Shown piece after piece: positions 40,970-55,468 of a stretch of 64,000 nt of DNA (the stretch's first letter is position 1; each line of letters opens with the position of its first letter). The translations under genes were made by a program, and so were the position numbers. Origin of the DNA: CAZCFB01 sp964511535 (lineage in GTDB: Bacteria; Myxococcota_A; Polyangia; GCA-2747355; CAZCFB01); NCBI GenBank assembly GCA_964511535.1, contig CAZEFW010000017.1, positions 17,542 to 81,541 on the forward strand, in the 5' to 3' direction. The notes beneath the pieces were generated by a model. The model was given only the letters and a program-made list of their open reading frames with translations. It was not told the origin of the DNA and made no database searches.

Positions 40970-43738
40970 ATGAAGAAGGTGATGCAGGGCGCCCTGTTCC
41001 TGGGGCTGTTGGCGGGTGTGGTGTACGTGATCTGGAATTTGCGCGGGACAGCGCCAGAGGAGGAGCCGGCCGCCAGCAAAGCGGAGCCTGCTGCAGCCAG
41101 GCCGGCCCGTCGCCCGGCGGCCAGCTCCAGCAGCGCGGCAGTGGACCTGCCCGGGAGCCCGGCGTTCGCCGAGGACCGCGACCCCGAGGGGACGCTACAG
41201 CTGGAGGGGCAGGTGCTGGCCGAGGGCGACCTGCCGGCGGGCAAGGCGAGCGTCACCATCAACTCCACCCCCAAGCGCACCGTCACCGCCGAGGAGGACG
41301 GCTCGTTCGTGTTCGACAAGCTGGTGGGACGTACCTACATCCTCGTCGCTCGATCGGGTGACATGGCCGGCGGGCCGGTGATGCATCAGCTCACCGCGTC
41401 CAGCGAGCCGGCGGTGATCCGCCTGCGGGCTGGGGCAACCCTCGAGGTCACCGTGGTGACTGCCGAGGGCGGCAAGCCCCTGCCAGGCGCAACCGTGGGT
41501 ATCCGCACCCACGAAAAGCGGCAGGCCACGGCCGACGCCCGGGGCAAGGCCGTGTTCCGTGGCGTGCGCGATGGCGGAAAGGTGGTGGTGGCCTGGGCGG
41601 ACGGGTACGCGCCGTCCCGCCGGTTCGTCTCCGTCCCACGCGGCGCCGACGCGGCCGTCACCGCCCGGCTCGCGCTGCGCAAGGGCGTCGCGGTCTCGGG
41701 GCGAGTCCAGGACAGCATGGGCAAGCCCATCGAGGGCGCCACCGTGGCCGCCCGGGCCATGGCCGACCTGCACGGCGGGCTGTCGCGCAAGGCCATGGCG
41801 CCGGTCAAGAGCGATGCCAGCGGCGCCTTCACCCTCGCCGCGGTGGCGCCCGGGACCTACCGCCTGTCCGCGCGCCACAAGACCCACGCCCCGGGCACCA
41901 GCAAACCGGTCACGGTGGGGACCACGCCGGTGGACGGCGTGACCATCTCCCTGGAGGCCGGGGCGACGGTGGCCGGCAAGGTGGTCTCGGTCCGGGGGGA
42001 GGTGGTGCCCTGGGCCACCGTGCGGGTGGGCCCCCACAAGGTGGGCCTGGCCGGACGGCTGTCGCGCTTCCGCAAGGCCACGGCTGACGCCGAGGGCGCC
42101 TTCCGCGTCGAGGGCCTCGCCCGGGAGAAGGTCTCCGTGGCGGCCTCCGCCGAGGGCGGCTCGAGCAAGATCATCACGGTGGACCTGACCGAAAAGCCCA
42201 CCCAGGAGGGAGTGCTGCTTAAGCTGGAGCACCAGGGGATCATCGCCGGCGTGGTGGTCAACGGCGCCGGCGAGCCGGTGCCCGAGGCGCAGGTCTCGGC
42301 CATCCCCGATGTCTTCGCCCGCGGCGCGTTCAAGCAGCTCTACATGCGCGGGCTGGGAGGACAGCTCACCGACGGAGGCGGACAGTTCAAGTTCACCGGG
42401 TTGCCCGACGGGACCTTCCGCCTGCGGGTCTCCCGCAGCGGCGTCTCCCGCAGGCTGTACCGGCTGAACCGCGGGGTCGAGGCGCGCACCGGCCAGAAGA
42501 ACGTGCGCCTGGTTTTGGAGCAGCCGGGGAGCCTCAAGGGCAAGGCCCAGGACGGGGACGGCGCGCCGGTAAAGGCCTTCACCGTGACGGTGAGTGAGCC
42601 GCCCGGCAGGCCCGTGGTCGACGACCAGGGTCGGTTCGAGCTGCGGGACCTGCCGCCCGGGACCTACGACATCACCATCAGCAGCGCGGGCCACGCGCCG
42701 GCGATCAAGCGGGGGGTGAAGATCGAGGCGTCCGGGACCACCGACCTGGGCAGCGTCACCCTGAGCCGGGGCCGGTCGGTCAGCGGCACGGTGCTCGACG
42801 CCCGGGGTGGGCCGGTATCCGGGGCCACGGTGGTGGTGGGCAAGAAGCTGGTGGGCGATGGCAAGAGCATGCTGGCCGACCTCGGCCGGGCCTTCGCCGA
42901 GGCGTCGGGCATCCGCAAGGGGACCTCCGCCGAGGACGGCAGCTACACGGTTTCGGGCATCGACGCCAAAGCGGCGCAGCTCATCGCCGCGGAGCACCCG
43001 CGCCTGGGCCGGTCGGCCGCCCAGCCCGTGGCGCCTGGCAAGGAGGACGCCCGGGCGGAGCTCAAGCTGCTGCCCATGGGCAGCCTGCAGGGCAAGGTGA
43101 CCTTCGGCAAGAAGCCGGCCGGCGGCGTGATGGTGGTGGCGACCCAGAAGGGGAGCCGCAACCAGAGCCTGCTGGTGACCACCGACGCCGAGGGCCTCTA
43201 CCTGTTCGAGCGGCTGCCCGCGGGCGGCTACGACCTGATGGCCATGTCCAAGGCCGGGCTCGGCGGCAAGTCGGGCGGGGCCAAGGTGGTGGTGGAGCCG
43301 GAGCGCCGGGCCACGGCGGACATCAACGTGGAGGCCGGCGACATCGACCTGGTGGTGGCAGTCAAGGGCGAGGGCGGCGCCAAGATCGCCCTGTCCCAGG
43401 TGTTCCTGTTCAAGGGCGGGCCGAGCCCCAAGAACGGCAAGCAGGTGCAGGAGGCGTTCCTGGGCAAGGCCAAGGGCGGCGGCGCCATGATGGCCTTCGC
43501 CAAGGGGCCCGGCGGGGCGGAGTTCAAGCAGGTGTCCCCGGCGGCCTACAGCCTCTGCGTGCTGCCCATCAACGGCGACCTGCACGACGCCTCGTTCAGG
43601 GCGCGGCTGCAGAAGCACGCCGACAAGCTGGCGGTACACTGCCGCCCCCACACCGTGACCGAGGCGCCGTCCAAGCAGAAGGTGGAGGTGACGGTGCCGC
43701 CCATGGCGCCCCTGCCCGAGGAGAAGCCGGAGGAGTAG
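40970..43738 (+). CDS. membrane-anchored protein with multiple CarboxypepD_reg-like domains
   Basis: 922 residues. An N-terminal helix (GALFLGLLAGVVYVIWNL) is followed by an Ala/Pro/Lys linker (35-65). Then come about eight Ig-like domains with the CarboxypepD_reg signature, such as GATLEVTVVTAEGGKPLPGA, GVAVSGRVQDSMGKPIEGA, GQFKFTGLPDGTFRLRVSR and GRSVSGTVLDARGGPVSGA. It probably spans the periplasm as a stalk. The type is frequent and of unknown role in myxobacteria. No enzymatic domain was found. The ATG follows GACGAGGTGAACC. Confidence 0.87.
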   Translation: MKKVMQGALFLGLLAGVVYVIWNLRGTAPEEEPAASKAEPAAARPARRPAASSSSAAVDLPGSPAFAEDRDPEGTLQLEGQVLAEGDLPAGKASVTINSTPKRTVTAEEDGSFVFDKLVGRTYILVARSGDMAGGPVMHQLTASSEPAVIRLRAGATLEVTVVTAEGGKPLPGATVGIRTHEKRQATADARGKAVFRGVRDGGKVVVAWADGYAPSRRFVSVPRGADAAVTARLALRKGVAVSGRVQDSMGKPIEGATVAARAMADLHGGLSRKAMAPVKSDASGAFTLAAVAPGTYRLSARHKTHAPGTSKPVTVGTTPVDGVTISLEAGATVAGKVVSVRGEVVPWATVRVGPHKVGLAGRLSRFRKATADAEGAFRVEGLAREKVSVAASAEGGSSKIITVDLTEKPTQEGVLLKLEHQGIIAGVVVNGAGEPVPEAQVSAIPDVFARGAFKQLYMRGLGGQLTDGGGQFKFTGLPDGTFRLRVSRSGVSRRLYRLNRGVEARTGQKNVRLVLEQPGSLKGKAQDGDGAPVKAFTVTVSEPPGRPVVDDQGRFELRDLPPGTYDITISSAGHAPAIKRGVKIEASGTTDLGSVTLSRGRSVSGTVLDARGGPVSGATVVVGKKLVGDGKSMLADLGRAFAEASGIRKGTSAEDGSYTVSGIDAKAAQLIAAEHPRLGRSAAQPVAPGKEDARAELKLLPMGSLQGKVTFGKKPAGGVMVVATQKGSRNQSLLVTTDAEGLYLFERLPAGGYDLMAMSKAGLGGKSGGAKVVVEPERRATADINVEAGDIDLVVAVKGEGGAKIALSQVFLFKGGPSPKNGKQVQEAFLGKAKGGGAMMAFAKGPGGAEFKQVSPAAYSLCVLPINGDLHDASFRARLQKHADKLAVHCRPHTVTEAPSKQKVEVTVPPMAPLPEEKPEE

Positions 43739-43744
43739 CCCGGG

Positions 43745-43759
43745 GAGGCGACCCGCCTC
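43745..43759. terminator. short hairpin between convergent genes
   Basis: GAGGCG and CGCCTC around ACC, six perfect pairs, placed seven bases after the stop of the repeat protein and touching the stop of the convergent lipoprotein gene. No T-run; weak evidence for termination. Confidence 0.35.
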
Positions 43760-45551
43760 AGGGGAAGATGCGCGCCGCGTAGATGCTGTTGAGGTACTTG
43801 CCGAGGCGGGTGTCGACCCACACCGCCAGGTACTGCCCCGGCCCCCGGGCGAGCTTCGGGGTGATCTGGCCGTTGCTGCCCGTGGAGATGGCGAAGCCGT
43901 TGCCAGTGTCGAGCACCTTGCCCGTCTTGCTAACCCGGGCGCCGTACAGATCCGACCACCAGTTGGAGGAGTTGATGCCGTAGCCCCAGGCAACCATGTA
44001 GCGGTGGCCGTCCGACGACACTGCAGGCGCCCGGCGGTAGTCGAAGCTGGTGTTCATGTAGAAGGTCTTGCCCATACTCCCGTCGGCGTGCAGCAGCGCC
44101 GCCTTGATGAACATCTTGTAGGTCGTCTTGTCCTGGTGCTGCCAGGACACCAGGCAGCTCGCCCCCACGCAGGACACCCCCGGGGTGCGCTCGTCCTCCG
44201 CCGTGGCCGCCACGGTGGTGGAGGCCGGGCTCTGCAACACCTTGATGCCACCCTTGGTGTCCACCCGGGCCGCGATGATGTCGCCCATCTTGCCGTCGTT
44301 TTCGTGCCACGCCACCACGAAGTTGGAGCCGTTGTGGGCCGCCTCGATCTCGTAGTAGTTCTTGCCGGCGGGCGAGTAGACCGGCACAGGGCTGGCGTCG
44401 AGCAGCTTGCCGCCGGTGCTGACCCGCCTGGCCAATACGCCGCGCGGTTTGCCGCCGGAGAGCCAGAACACGACATAGTTGGTGCCGTCGAAGCGCACCA
44501 CCGGGATGCCCTGACTCGAGACCCCTGCCGCGCTGATCTGGAAGCCGAACGGACCGTCGAGGGAGGAGAGGCTCTTGTCCAGGCGCGTACCCCAGACCTT
44601 GAAGCCGGCCTCCCAGACCACCATGTAGTTGGTGCCGTCCGAGGCGATGGACGGCTTCTGGCCGCTGCCGCCGTAGATGGTCACCGGCGTGCTGTCGAGC
44701 AGCTTGCCGCTGGTGTCCACGCGAGCGCCGGCGATGTAGCCCTTGGAGATGGTGGTGTGCCACCAGACCGCAGCGTACTGCCCGGCGCCGCTGTTGTAGG
44801 TCACCGCCACCTGCCGCTTGTATGGATGCGTGGTGTCCTTGGTCAGGGCGATGCCGCCGGGATCCTTCACCGTGGGCACGCCGGCGTCCCACGGCGCGCT
44901 GTCCAGGCCAATGTCAGGGATCGGCAGGTCCGGCACTACCTGGTCCGGCAGCGCCTGGTCCGGCACCGCCTGGTCCGGCACAACCTGGTCAGGAACAACC
45001 TGGTCCGGCACCAGCTGGTCCGGCACCGTCTTGTCCGGAATCGCCTGGTCCGGCACCGACGCGTCGGGCTGCGCCTGGTCAGGGGTGACCGCGTCCGGTG
45101 ACGCGCTGTCCGGCGAAGCGGCGTCCGCCACCGCCGCGTCCGGCGCCGCGAGGTCGGCCACCCCGACGTCCGGAACACCCGCGTCAGGCGCCCCGCTGTC
45201 CAGCTTGCCTGACGCCAGGGCGCAGAAGCCCTCCTTGCACACCATGGACTCGCACTCCTCCTTGTTCAGGCATGCGAACCCGGTGGGGCTCTTTCCGCCC
45301 ATACAGATGTTGCCCTTGCAGGTCATGCTCTTGCAGTTGCCGTTGCCGGCGCATGGCTGGCCGTTGTCCACGGGATAGGGCGAGGCGCAGATCCCCCGGT
45401 GGCAGATGTCGTCCGCGCAGTCGGTGTTGGCCTTGCACTGCTGGTTGACCTTCTTCTTCTTGTCGTCCTGCCCGCAGCCCAATGCCAGGGCGCTGATGAC
45501 GAGGAGGAGGATGATGGTGATTGGCGCCTTTCGGCCGGGCCCTGATTTCAT
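43758..45551 (-). CDS. propeller-type lipoprotein with VPDQ repeat stalk
   Basis: 597 residues from Met at 45551 (CGGAG seven bases upstream). Lipobox ALALGC gives Cys26. A Cys-rich head (CKANTDCADDICHRGIC, CAGNGNCKSMTCKGNIC, CLNKEECESMVC) is followed by an acidic spacer containing VPDQ pentapeptide repeats encoded by 15-bp DNA repeats. The C-terminal 380 residues are repeated beta motifs of the kind YNSGAGQYAAVWWHTT, SDGTNYMVVWEAGFKVWGTR and GTNYVVFWLSGGK, resembling a surface propeller. Role unknown; probably exposed at the cell surface. Confidence 0.85.
   Translation of the reverse strand: MKSGPGRKAPITIILLLVISALALGCGQDDKKKKVNQQCKANTDCADDICHRGICASPYPVDNGQPCAGNGNCKSMTCKGNICMGGKSPTGFACLNKEECESMVCKEGFCALASGKLDSGAPDAGVPDVGVADLAAPDAAVADAASPDSASPDAVTPDQAQPDASVPDQAIPDKTVPDQLVPDQVVPDQVVPDQAVPDQALPDQVVPDLPIPDIGLDSAPWDAGVPTVKDPGGIALTKDTTHPYKRQVAVTYNSGAGQYAAVWWHTTISKGYIAGARVDTSGKLLDSTPVTIYGGSGQKPSIASDGTNYMVVWEAGFKVWGTRLDKSLSSLDGPFGFQISAAGVSSQGIPVVRFDGTNYVVFWLSGGKPRGVLARRVSTGGKLLDASPVPVYSPAGKNYYEIEAAHNGSNFVVAWHENDGKMGDIIAARVDTKGGIKVLQSPASTTVAATAEDERTPGVSCVGASCLVSWQHQDKTTYKMFIKAALLHADGSMGKTFYMNTSFDYRRAPAVSSDGHRYMVAWGYGINSSNWWSDLYGARVSKTGKVLDTGNGFAISTGSNGQITPKLARGPGQYLAVWVDTRLGKYLNSIYAARIFP
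44940..45059 (-). repeat. eight tandem 15-bp repeats coding for VPDQ pentapeptides
   Basis: Plus-strand unit CTGGTCCGGCACCGC-like, eight copies from 44940 to 45059 with sporadic changes; more degenerate units flank it. In frame in the minus-strand lipoprotein. Repeats of this kind can change length without shifting the frame. Confidence 0.88.
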
Positions 45552-45707
45552 CTGCATGCTCCGGGGGTCCATGTTCCCTGCTATCCCCTGGGCCGGGATA
45601 ATCGGTCGATTCACCACCGCTGCGCAATACCCCTCAGGCCCGGCCTGATTCTCGGGATGGTGCTACCCTGAGAGCACCCGCATGCATCACCGGCACAGGA
45701 GGCGGTC

Positions 45708-46547
45708 ATGGCCAGAGCTGAGCTGAAGCACCCTCGATTTTGCGCCGCGCTCGTCATGGCGGCGGCCCTGCTGCTGGGCTGCGCCGAGCGCCGCGCCCCC
45801 GGCGGCCAGCCCGGCAAGGATGGCGCGGCTCCACCGGCCGACAACGGCCTGGTCGCGCCTGACACCCGCTGCGTCCGACCGCCTGGCGGCTGCTTCTCCT
45901 CCAACGATTGCCCCGCAGGCCAGGTGTGCAAGGGGTGCGGGGCGGACCCATGCTGCCCCATGTGCGGCGTGTGCTACGGCAAGTGCGTGGCTGGCCCGGG
46001 CGGCTGCGTGGACAACAAGGGCTGCGCCAGCGCCCAGTACTGCCACATCGACCAGGGGTGCAAGGCCACCGGCGCCAAGATGGGGCAGTGCAAGGCCCGC
46101 CCCAAGGGATGCTACGAGGTGTACGCCCCGGTGTGCGGCTGCGACGGAAAGACCCACGACAACGACTGCAAGGCCTGGGCTGCCGGCGTCAACATCGCGT
46201 CCAAGGGGCCATGTAACTACAGTGCGAAATGCTCCAACATCGCTCTGGCATACATCAACGTGATCAAGACGGCGAAGGTATGCACCGTGGGAGGAGGGCC
46301 CAACGCCAGCTCGTGCACCAAGAAGGTGGACGACAAGATCGCTTGCCCCTGCCCCACCTTCGTCAACCCGAAGAACACCACCGCCCTGTCGACCCTCACA
46401 TCCTTGCGCACAGCCTGGAAGGCCAACAAGTGCGACGCCAACCGGGGCGCCTGCCCGCCGGTGCCCTGCAAGGTCCCCAAGAGCGCCACCTGCAAGGGGA
46501 GCGGGACGGGGAGCAAGCAGGGGCGCTGCGAGGATCAGTTCAAGTAG
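45708..46547 (+). CDS. Cys-rich lipoprotein with Kazal-type inhibitor domain
   Basis: 279 residues, ATG preceded by AGGAGGCGGTC. Lipobox LLLGC gives Cys25. Residues 50-125 are Cys-rich knots (CFSSNDCPAGQVCKGCG, CCPMCGVCYGKC). Residues about 134-168 match a Kazal domain (CYEVYAPVCGCDGKTHDNDC, then GVNIASKGPC). A further Cys-rich C-terminal segment follows (VCTVGGG, CPPVPCKVPKSATC). Kazal domains inhibit serine proteases; as a surface lipoprotein it might protect against secreted proteases of its own or of competitors. Inhibitory function is inferred. Confidence 0.82.
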   Translation: MARAELKHPRFCAALVMAAALLLGCAERRAPGGQPGKDGAAPPADNGLVAPDTRCVRPPGGCFSSNDCPAGQVCKGCGADPCCPMCGVCYGKCVAGPGGCVDNKGCASAQYCHIDQGCKATGAKMGQCKARPKGCYEVYAPVCGCDGKTHDNDCKAWAAGVNIASKGPCNYSAKCSNIALAYINVIKTAKVCTVGGGPNASSCTKKVDDKIACPCPTFVNPKNTTALSTLTSLRTAWKANKCDANRGACPPVPCKVPKSATCKGSGTGSKQGRCEDQFK

Positions 46548-46617
46548 AGAGATGGGGCATCAAGAGCGCGTCCTGAGGGGCGCGTATGCCAGGATGCCAG
46601 CACGCCGGAGCGCCAGG

Positions 46618-46650
46618 CCGCCGGAATTTTAATGGCTGGAGCTCCGGCGG
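46618..46650. terminator. hairpin between convergent genes
   Basis: CCGCCGGA (46618-46625) and TCCGGCGG (46643-46650) are perfect inverted repeats with a 17-base AT-rich loop, lying between the Kazal lipoprotein and the convergent ADP-ribosylglycohydrolase gene. No T-run; possible bidirectional terminator. Confidence 0.4.
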
Positions 46651-46652
46651 GG

Positions 46653-47594
46653 CTACTGCGTGGCCTCCCAGAGCTGGCCGGCCAGCGCCAGCAGGCGCGT
46701 CGCGTCCTCCACGTCCCGGGCCCAGTCGGCGGGGATGCCGTCGAGGCCCAGCCGCGCGCCGAGCACCGAGCCGGTGATGGCGCCGATGGAGTCGGAGTCG
46801 CCGTCGGTGTTGATGGCCTCCAGGACTCCGGCGCTGAAGTCGTCTGGATGGCGCCAGACGCAGTACAGCGCGCTGGCCACCGCCTCGTCGGCGACCCAGG
46901 ACTCGCCAAGGACGTCGGCAGTGAGCGCCTCCCCGGGCGGCAGGTCGAGCACCTGCGGCACCCGCTGCAGGCAGGCGTCGAAGTCGGACGCCCGGCCGAA
47001 GCAACGCTCCTGGATGGCCTCGAACATCTCCTCCGGCGACGCGCCGCGCAGGGCCAGGGCCACCATGAGCGCCGCGGCGGCAGCCCCCTCCAGGGCGGCC
47101 GGGTGGCCGTGGGTCAGCTGCGATGAGGCGCGGGCCGCCTCCACCAGGCGGTCCAGGTCCGCGTGGTACAGCAGCCCTACCGGCGCCACGCGCATGGCCG
47201 AGCCGCACCCCTTGGAGCCGGCCACACCCGCCTCACGCCAGTGCACGCCCCGCTCCAGGTTGGCGCAGCCCGCCAGGCAGGTGTTGCCCGGCGCCCGATC
47301 GTTTTCCGGTGCGTGAGACCAGGCAACGAAGCGCTCCGCGATGGCCCGCATCTGCGGATCCAGCTCACGAGACGCCGCGGCCAGCAGGCCCTCGGCCACG
47401 GCGATGGTCATCTGGGTGTCGTCGGTGTAGGTGCCGGCCGGGTGCGAATGGCTCGGCACGAACCCCGTGACCCCTGCGGGCCCGTGGCGCGCCAGGATCT
47501 GCTGGCGGCGGATGAACTCGGTGGGGTAGCCCAGGGCATCGCCGATGGCGAGGCCGAGCATGCATCCTTCGAACGGGTTCCGCGTCGTATCCAT
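46653..47594 (-). CDS. ADP-ribosylglycohydrolase (DraG-like)
   Basis: 313 residues from an ATG with GGGGAGG upstream. Family motifs: CMLGLAIGDALGYPTEF (N-terminal), GTYTDDTQMTIAVAEGLL (metal-binding Thr-Asp-Asp, near 53) and AINTDGDSDSIGAITGSVLG (second Asp cluster). They coordinate two Mg or Mn ions and cleave ADP-ribose from arginine or other acceptors. No ADP-ribosyltransferase partner (DraT, toxin) lies nearby. It may reverse a host modification or degrade an ADP-ribosylated small molecule. It is divergent from recC. Confidence 0.9.
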   Translation of the reverse strand: MDTTRNPFEGCMLGLAIGDALGYPTEFIRRQQILARHGPAGVTGFVPSHSHPAGTYTDDTQMTIAVAEGLLAAASRELDPQMRAIAERFVAWSHAPENDRAPGNTCLAGCANLERGVHWREAGVAGSKGCGSAMRVAPVGLLYHADLDRLVEAARASSQLTHGHPAALEGAAAAALMVALALRGASPEEMFEAIQERCFGRASDFDACLQRVPQVLDLPPGEALTADVLGESWVADEAVASALYCVWRHPDDFSAGVLEAINTDGDSDSIGAITGSVLGARLGLDGIPADWARDVEDATRLLALAGQLWEATQ

Positions 47595-47774
47595 TTGTGT
47601 CCTCCCCTCGCTGTCTGGCTGGCCGGCAGCCCAACGAGCCCGGCATCGAACCATACCAGAAGCATCTCATGAAACTATGACGCGAAAGGTCACACTTGAG
47701 CGCTATTTGCGCCGGCATCCCTTGACTCCCCGGCCCTGGTCACCAACCATCGCCGCATCTCGCAGGAGGAAAAC

Positions 47775-50700
47775 GTGGCGAAAATGGGGAAGTCGGAGCA
47801 GTTCGCTCCGGGGCTGTACGTGTACCGCAGCAACCGCCTGGATCGGCTCGTGGATGAGCTGGCCAACATCATGGCCCTGGCGCCCATCCCGGATCCGGTG
47901 ACGCCGGAGCGGGTTGTGGTGGGCAGCAGGGGCATGCAGGGGTGGCTCTTTCGCCAGCTGGCTCACCGGCTCGGCGTCTGCGCCAACCTCTCCTTCTCCT
48001 TCCCCGCGGAGATGCTCGACCGGCTGATATTGCTGGTGGGCGGCGCAGCGCCGGCGAGTGCGTGGGAGGCCGACCTGCCCGCCGACCCATGGAACGCCGA
48101 CGCCCTGGTCTGGGGCGTTCTGGCCGAGCTTTGCAAGCTGGAGTCGGCCGCCTCCAACGACGGGAAAGATCCCTTCGGACCGCTGAAGGAGTACCTGAAG
48201 GATGATCGGCCGGCCGAGATCAGCCGCCGGCGCTATGCCCTGGCGCGACATGTGGCCGACGTCTTCGACCGCTACACACTGCTCCGGCCCCTGATGGCGC
48301 GCGCCTGGAGCGAGGGCAAGCGCGCGCCGGAGAGCCGCGGCCAGCCGGAGGACCTGGCCTGGCAGCCGCTGCTCTGGCACGACCTGCAGCGACGGTATGG
48401 CGAGCAGCGCCGCCACCTGGCGGCCCGGGTCCTGGAGACGATGGAAAAGATCGAAGCAGGCGCGACACGCGAGGGCCTGCCGCCGCGGGTGAACATCTTC
48501 GGCATCTCGGCGCTCCCGCCGCTGCACCTGCAGGCCTTCGCCGCCATGGCGCGGCTGGTGCGCATCAACCTCTTCCTCCCCTGCCCGTCCCAGGAGTACT
48601 GGGCCGACCTGCGCAGCGCGCGCCAGGAGATCTTGCGTCGTCGTCACGAGCAGCAGCTGGGATCTGTATTGCAGATGAACCGCGAGGAGCTCACCGCCAG
48701 CCTGCGCCAGCTGTCCTGGCAGAGTTCGGGTCAGCTGGAGGGCAACCCCCTCCTGGCCGCGTGCGGCCGCATGGCGCGGGACTTCCAGGTGGTACTCGAG
48801 GACCGGACATACCAGGACCTCACCAAAGATCCGGACGCGTTCGTCGATCCCGCCGGCACAGCGGGGGCCGCCCCTGCCGACGAAGCCACCGCGCTGGCGT
48901 GGCTGCAGTCGGACATGCTGGCCGCGCGCCACCCCGCCGCCTCCACGACGCCGGAGCCGGGCACGCACAGCCGCCGGCTGGAACCCACCGACGATTCGGT
49001 TCAGCTGCACGCCTGCCACGGGCCGACCCGCCAGGTGGAGGCGCTGCGCGACATCCTGCTCGGGCTGCTGCAGGACCACCAGGAGCTGGAGCCGCGGGAC
49101 ATCCTGGTGATGACCCCGGAGATCGAGACCTTCGCCCCGCTCATCTCGGCCGTCTTCGACGCGGGCACCGATCGGCGCCGCGCGGACGACACCTTCGGCC
49201 CCGAGGGCGGGCCCCGGCTGCCGTACCGCATCGAGGACCTCACCCTGCGCCGGGCCAACCCGGTGGCCGACGCGCTGCTCCGCACCATGACCCTGGCCCG
49301 GGGCCGCGCCGAGGCCCCGGCGGTGCTGGAGCTGCTCGATCTGGAGCCGGTGCAGCGACGCTTCGGCGTGGACGCGTCGGACCTCCCCCAGGTTCAGGAC
49401 TGGATCGCCCGGAGCGGCGTGCGCTGGGGCATCGACGCGGAGCACCGCGCGGTGGCGCAGCAGCCGCCGTACCGGGACAACACCTGGGCGTTCGGCCTCG
49501 ACCGCCTCGCTCTGGGGATCTGCATGGACGCTGACCGACGACTGGTGAGCGGCGTGTCGCCGGTGGGGGACATGACGGCAGGCGACACGCTGCTGGCGGG
49601 CAAGCTGCTGGAGTTCTCCGCCGCCGTGATGCAGGAGCTGCTGGAGCTGCGAGAGGCGCGCCCGCTGGAGGCCTGGGCCGCGCGGCTCACGCAGACCGTC
49701 GCCAGGCTGACGCGGACGTCGGCCAAGGCGAGCTGGCTGACGCGCCAGGTCACCGACGCGCTGGAGGAGATGCGCGGCCACGGCCGGGCCGCAGCGCTGG
49801 ACCAACCGCTGACCCTGGACGCGGTGACCGCGCACCTGGACGGCAAGTTCGAGGTGCCGTCAGGGCGGGTGGCCAACAGCCGCGGGGCGGTGACCTTCTG
49901 CGGGATGATGCCCATGCGCAGCATCCCGTACCGGGTGATCTGCCTGCTCGGCATGGACGAGGGCGCCTTCCCGCGCAAGGTCACCCAGGCGGGCTTCGAC
50001 CTGACCGCGTGGCGCAGCCGGCTGGGGGATCGGGACCCGAGAGACGAGGACCGGTTGATCTTCCTCGAGGCCGTGCAGAGCGCCGGCGAGCACCTGGTGA
50101 TCCTGTACACCGGCAGCGAACCGCGTTCGGGGGAGCCGCGGGAACCGTCGGTGGTGGTGGACGAGCTGCGCGAGCTGCTGGACGCCACCCTGGAACATGA
50201 TGAAGGGGACGAGACGCCATCGCGGGTGCTGACCACTGACCACCCGCTGCAGGCGTTCAGCCCCGAGAACTTCCGCGCCCACAGGCCGCGGAGCTTCCAC
50301 AGCGCGCGGCTGGAGGCGTGCCAGCAGCTGAGGCGACGAAATCGGGACGATGGCGAGGCCACCGAGGCGCCGTTCTTCGCGGCCAGCCCCGAGGAGGCAG
50401 GGCCCTCCGAGGCGCCCGCCGTGGTGACCCTGGACGATCTGGCAGCCTTCCTGGTCAAGCCGGCGGTCCGGCTGCTCAACAAGGGGCTCGGACTGTACCT
50501 GGAGGAGAAGGATGACCAGCTCCAGGACCGCGAGCCGCTGGAGCTGAACGGGCTGGAGCAGTGGAAGCTCGGCGATGACCTGCTCCGGGCGGCGCAGGAC
50601 GACGCCCTGAACGGGGCGGCGTTGGCGGTCAGCGCGGAGGGACGACTCCCGCTGGGCAACCCCGGGCGTTTCACGCTGGAGGAGCGCCAGGATCTCGCGC

Positions 50701-51451
50701 GGGATGCGCAGGCGGTCTACCGGCGCCTGTGCCAGGGGCACGAGCCGCGCGCCAGGCTGGACCTGGACCGGAAGGTCGGCGATGTGCGGCTGGTGGGCAC
50801 CCAGGATGACCGGCTGGAGTACGGCAGCCTGAGCCTGGTGCTGGGCCAGCCGCGCGGCAAGCGGGTGCTGGTCCCGTGGCTCAAGTTCCTCGTCTGGACG
50901 GCCATGGACCCGGAAGCTGCCCCGCGGGTGGAGCTGCTGCTCGGCCATCGCCCTGCCGGAGATGTGGAGCTGAAGCTGGCGACCTTCAGCCTCGAGGAGA
51001 TGTCAGCGGAGGAGCGCGGGGCGTTCGCGCGCACGCGCCTGGGTGAGTTGGTGGACATGTACCTCGAGGGCCAGCGGCGGCCGCTGCCCCTGTTCGACCG
51101 CTCCTCCAGAGCCTTCGCCGACAAGATCGGCCTGACCCTCGGCCCCGATGACTTCGCCTCCGGGCTGCCCGAGGGCCTGGCCCCCAAGCCGGCCAAGGCC
51201 CTCAAGCGCGCCACCTCCGAGGCGCGCAAGAAGTGGACGAGCGGCTGGAACTTCAAAGGAGAGGATGTCGAGCCACACCACCGCCTCGCCTTCGGCGAAG
51301 CGAACCCGGTGCTGCAGGAGCGCGGCAGCGACGCAGGCCAGGTGCACCCGGAGTTCGCCCGCCTCGCCTTGCTGCTCTGGCAGCCCCTGCTGGACAGAAT
51401 GAAGCTCGCGGACATCCCCGTGGCAGAGCCCGCGGACCAGGAGGTGAGCGC

Positions 51452-51455
<4 letters not shown>
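47775..51455 (+). CDS. recC: RecC, exodeoxyribonuclease V gamma chain
   Basis: 1226 residues from a GTG with AGGAGG five bases upstream. The N-terminus LYVYRSNRLDRLVDELA, SRGMQGWLFRQLAHRLGV and VCANLSFSFP are typical RecC stretches, as are DILVMTPEIETFAPLISAVF and the helicase-like RVICLLGMDEGAFPRK. RecC lacks a working ATPase; it channels DNA strands and recognises Chi in the RecBCD complex that processes double-strand breaks. It overlaps recB by four bases (ATGA). The organism's Chi sequence cannot be predicted. Confidence 0.95.

Positions 51456-55464
<4,009 letters not shown>

Positions 55465-55468
<4 letters not shown>

Noticed and set aside
44940..45059. CRISPR-like or regulatory iteron array
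   Set aside because: 15-bp units without spacers, coding for VPDQ repeats.
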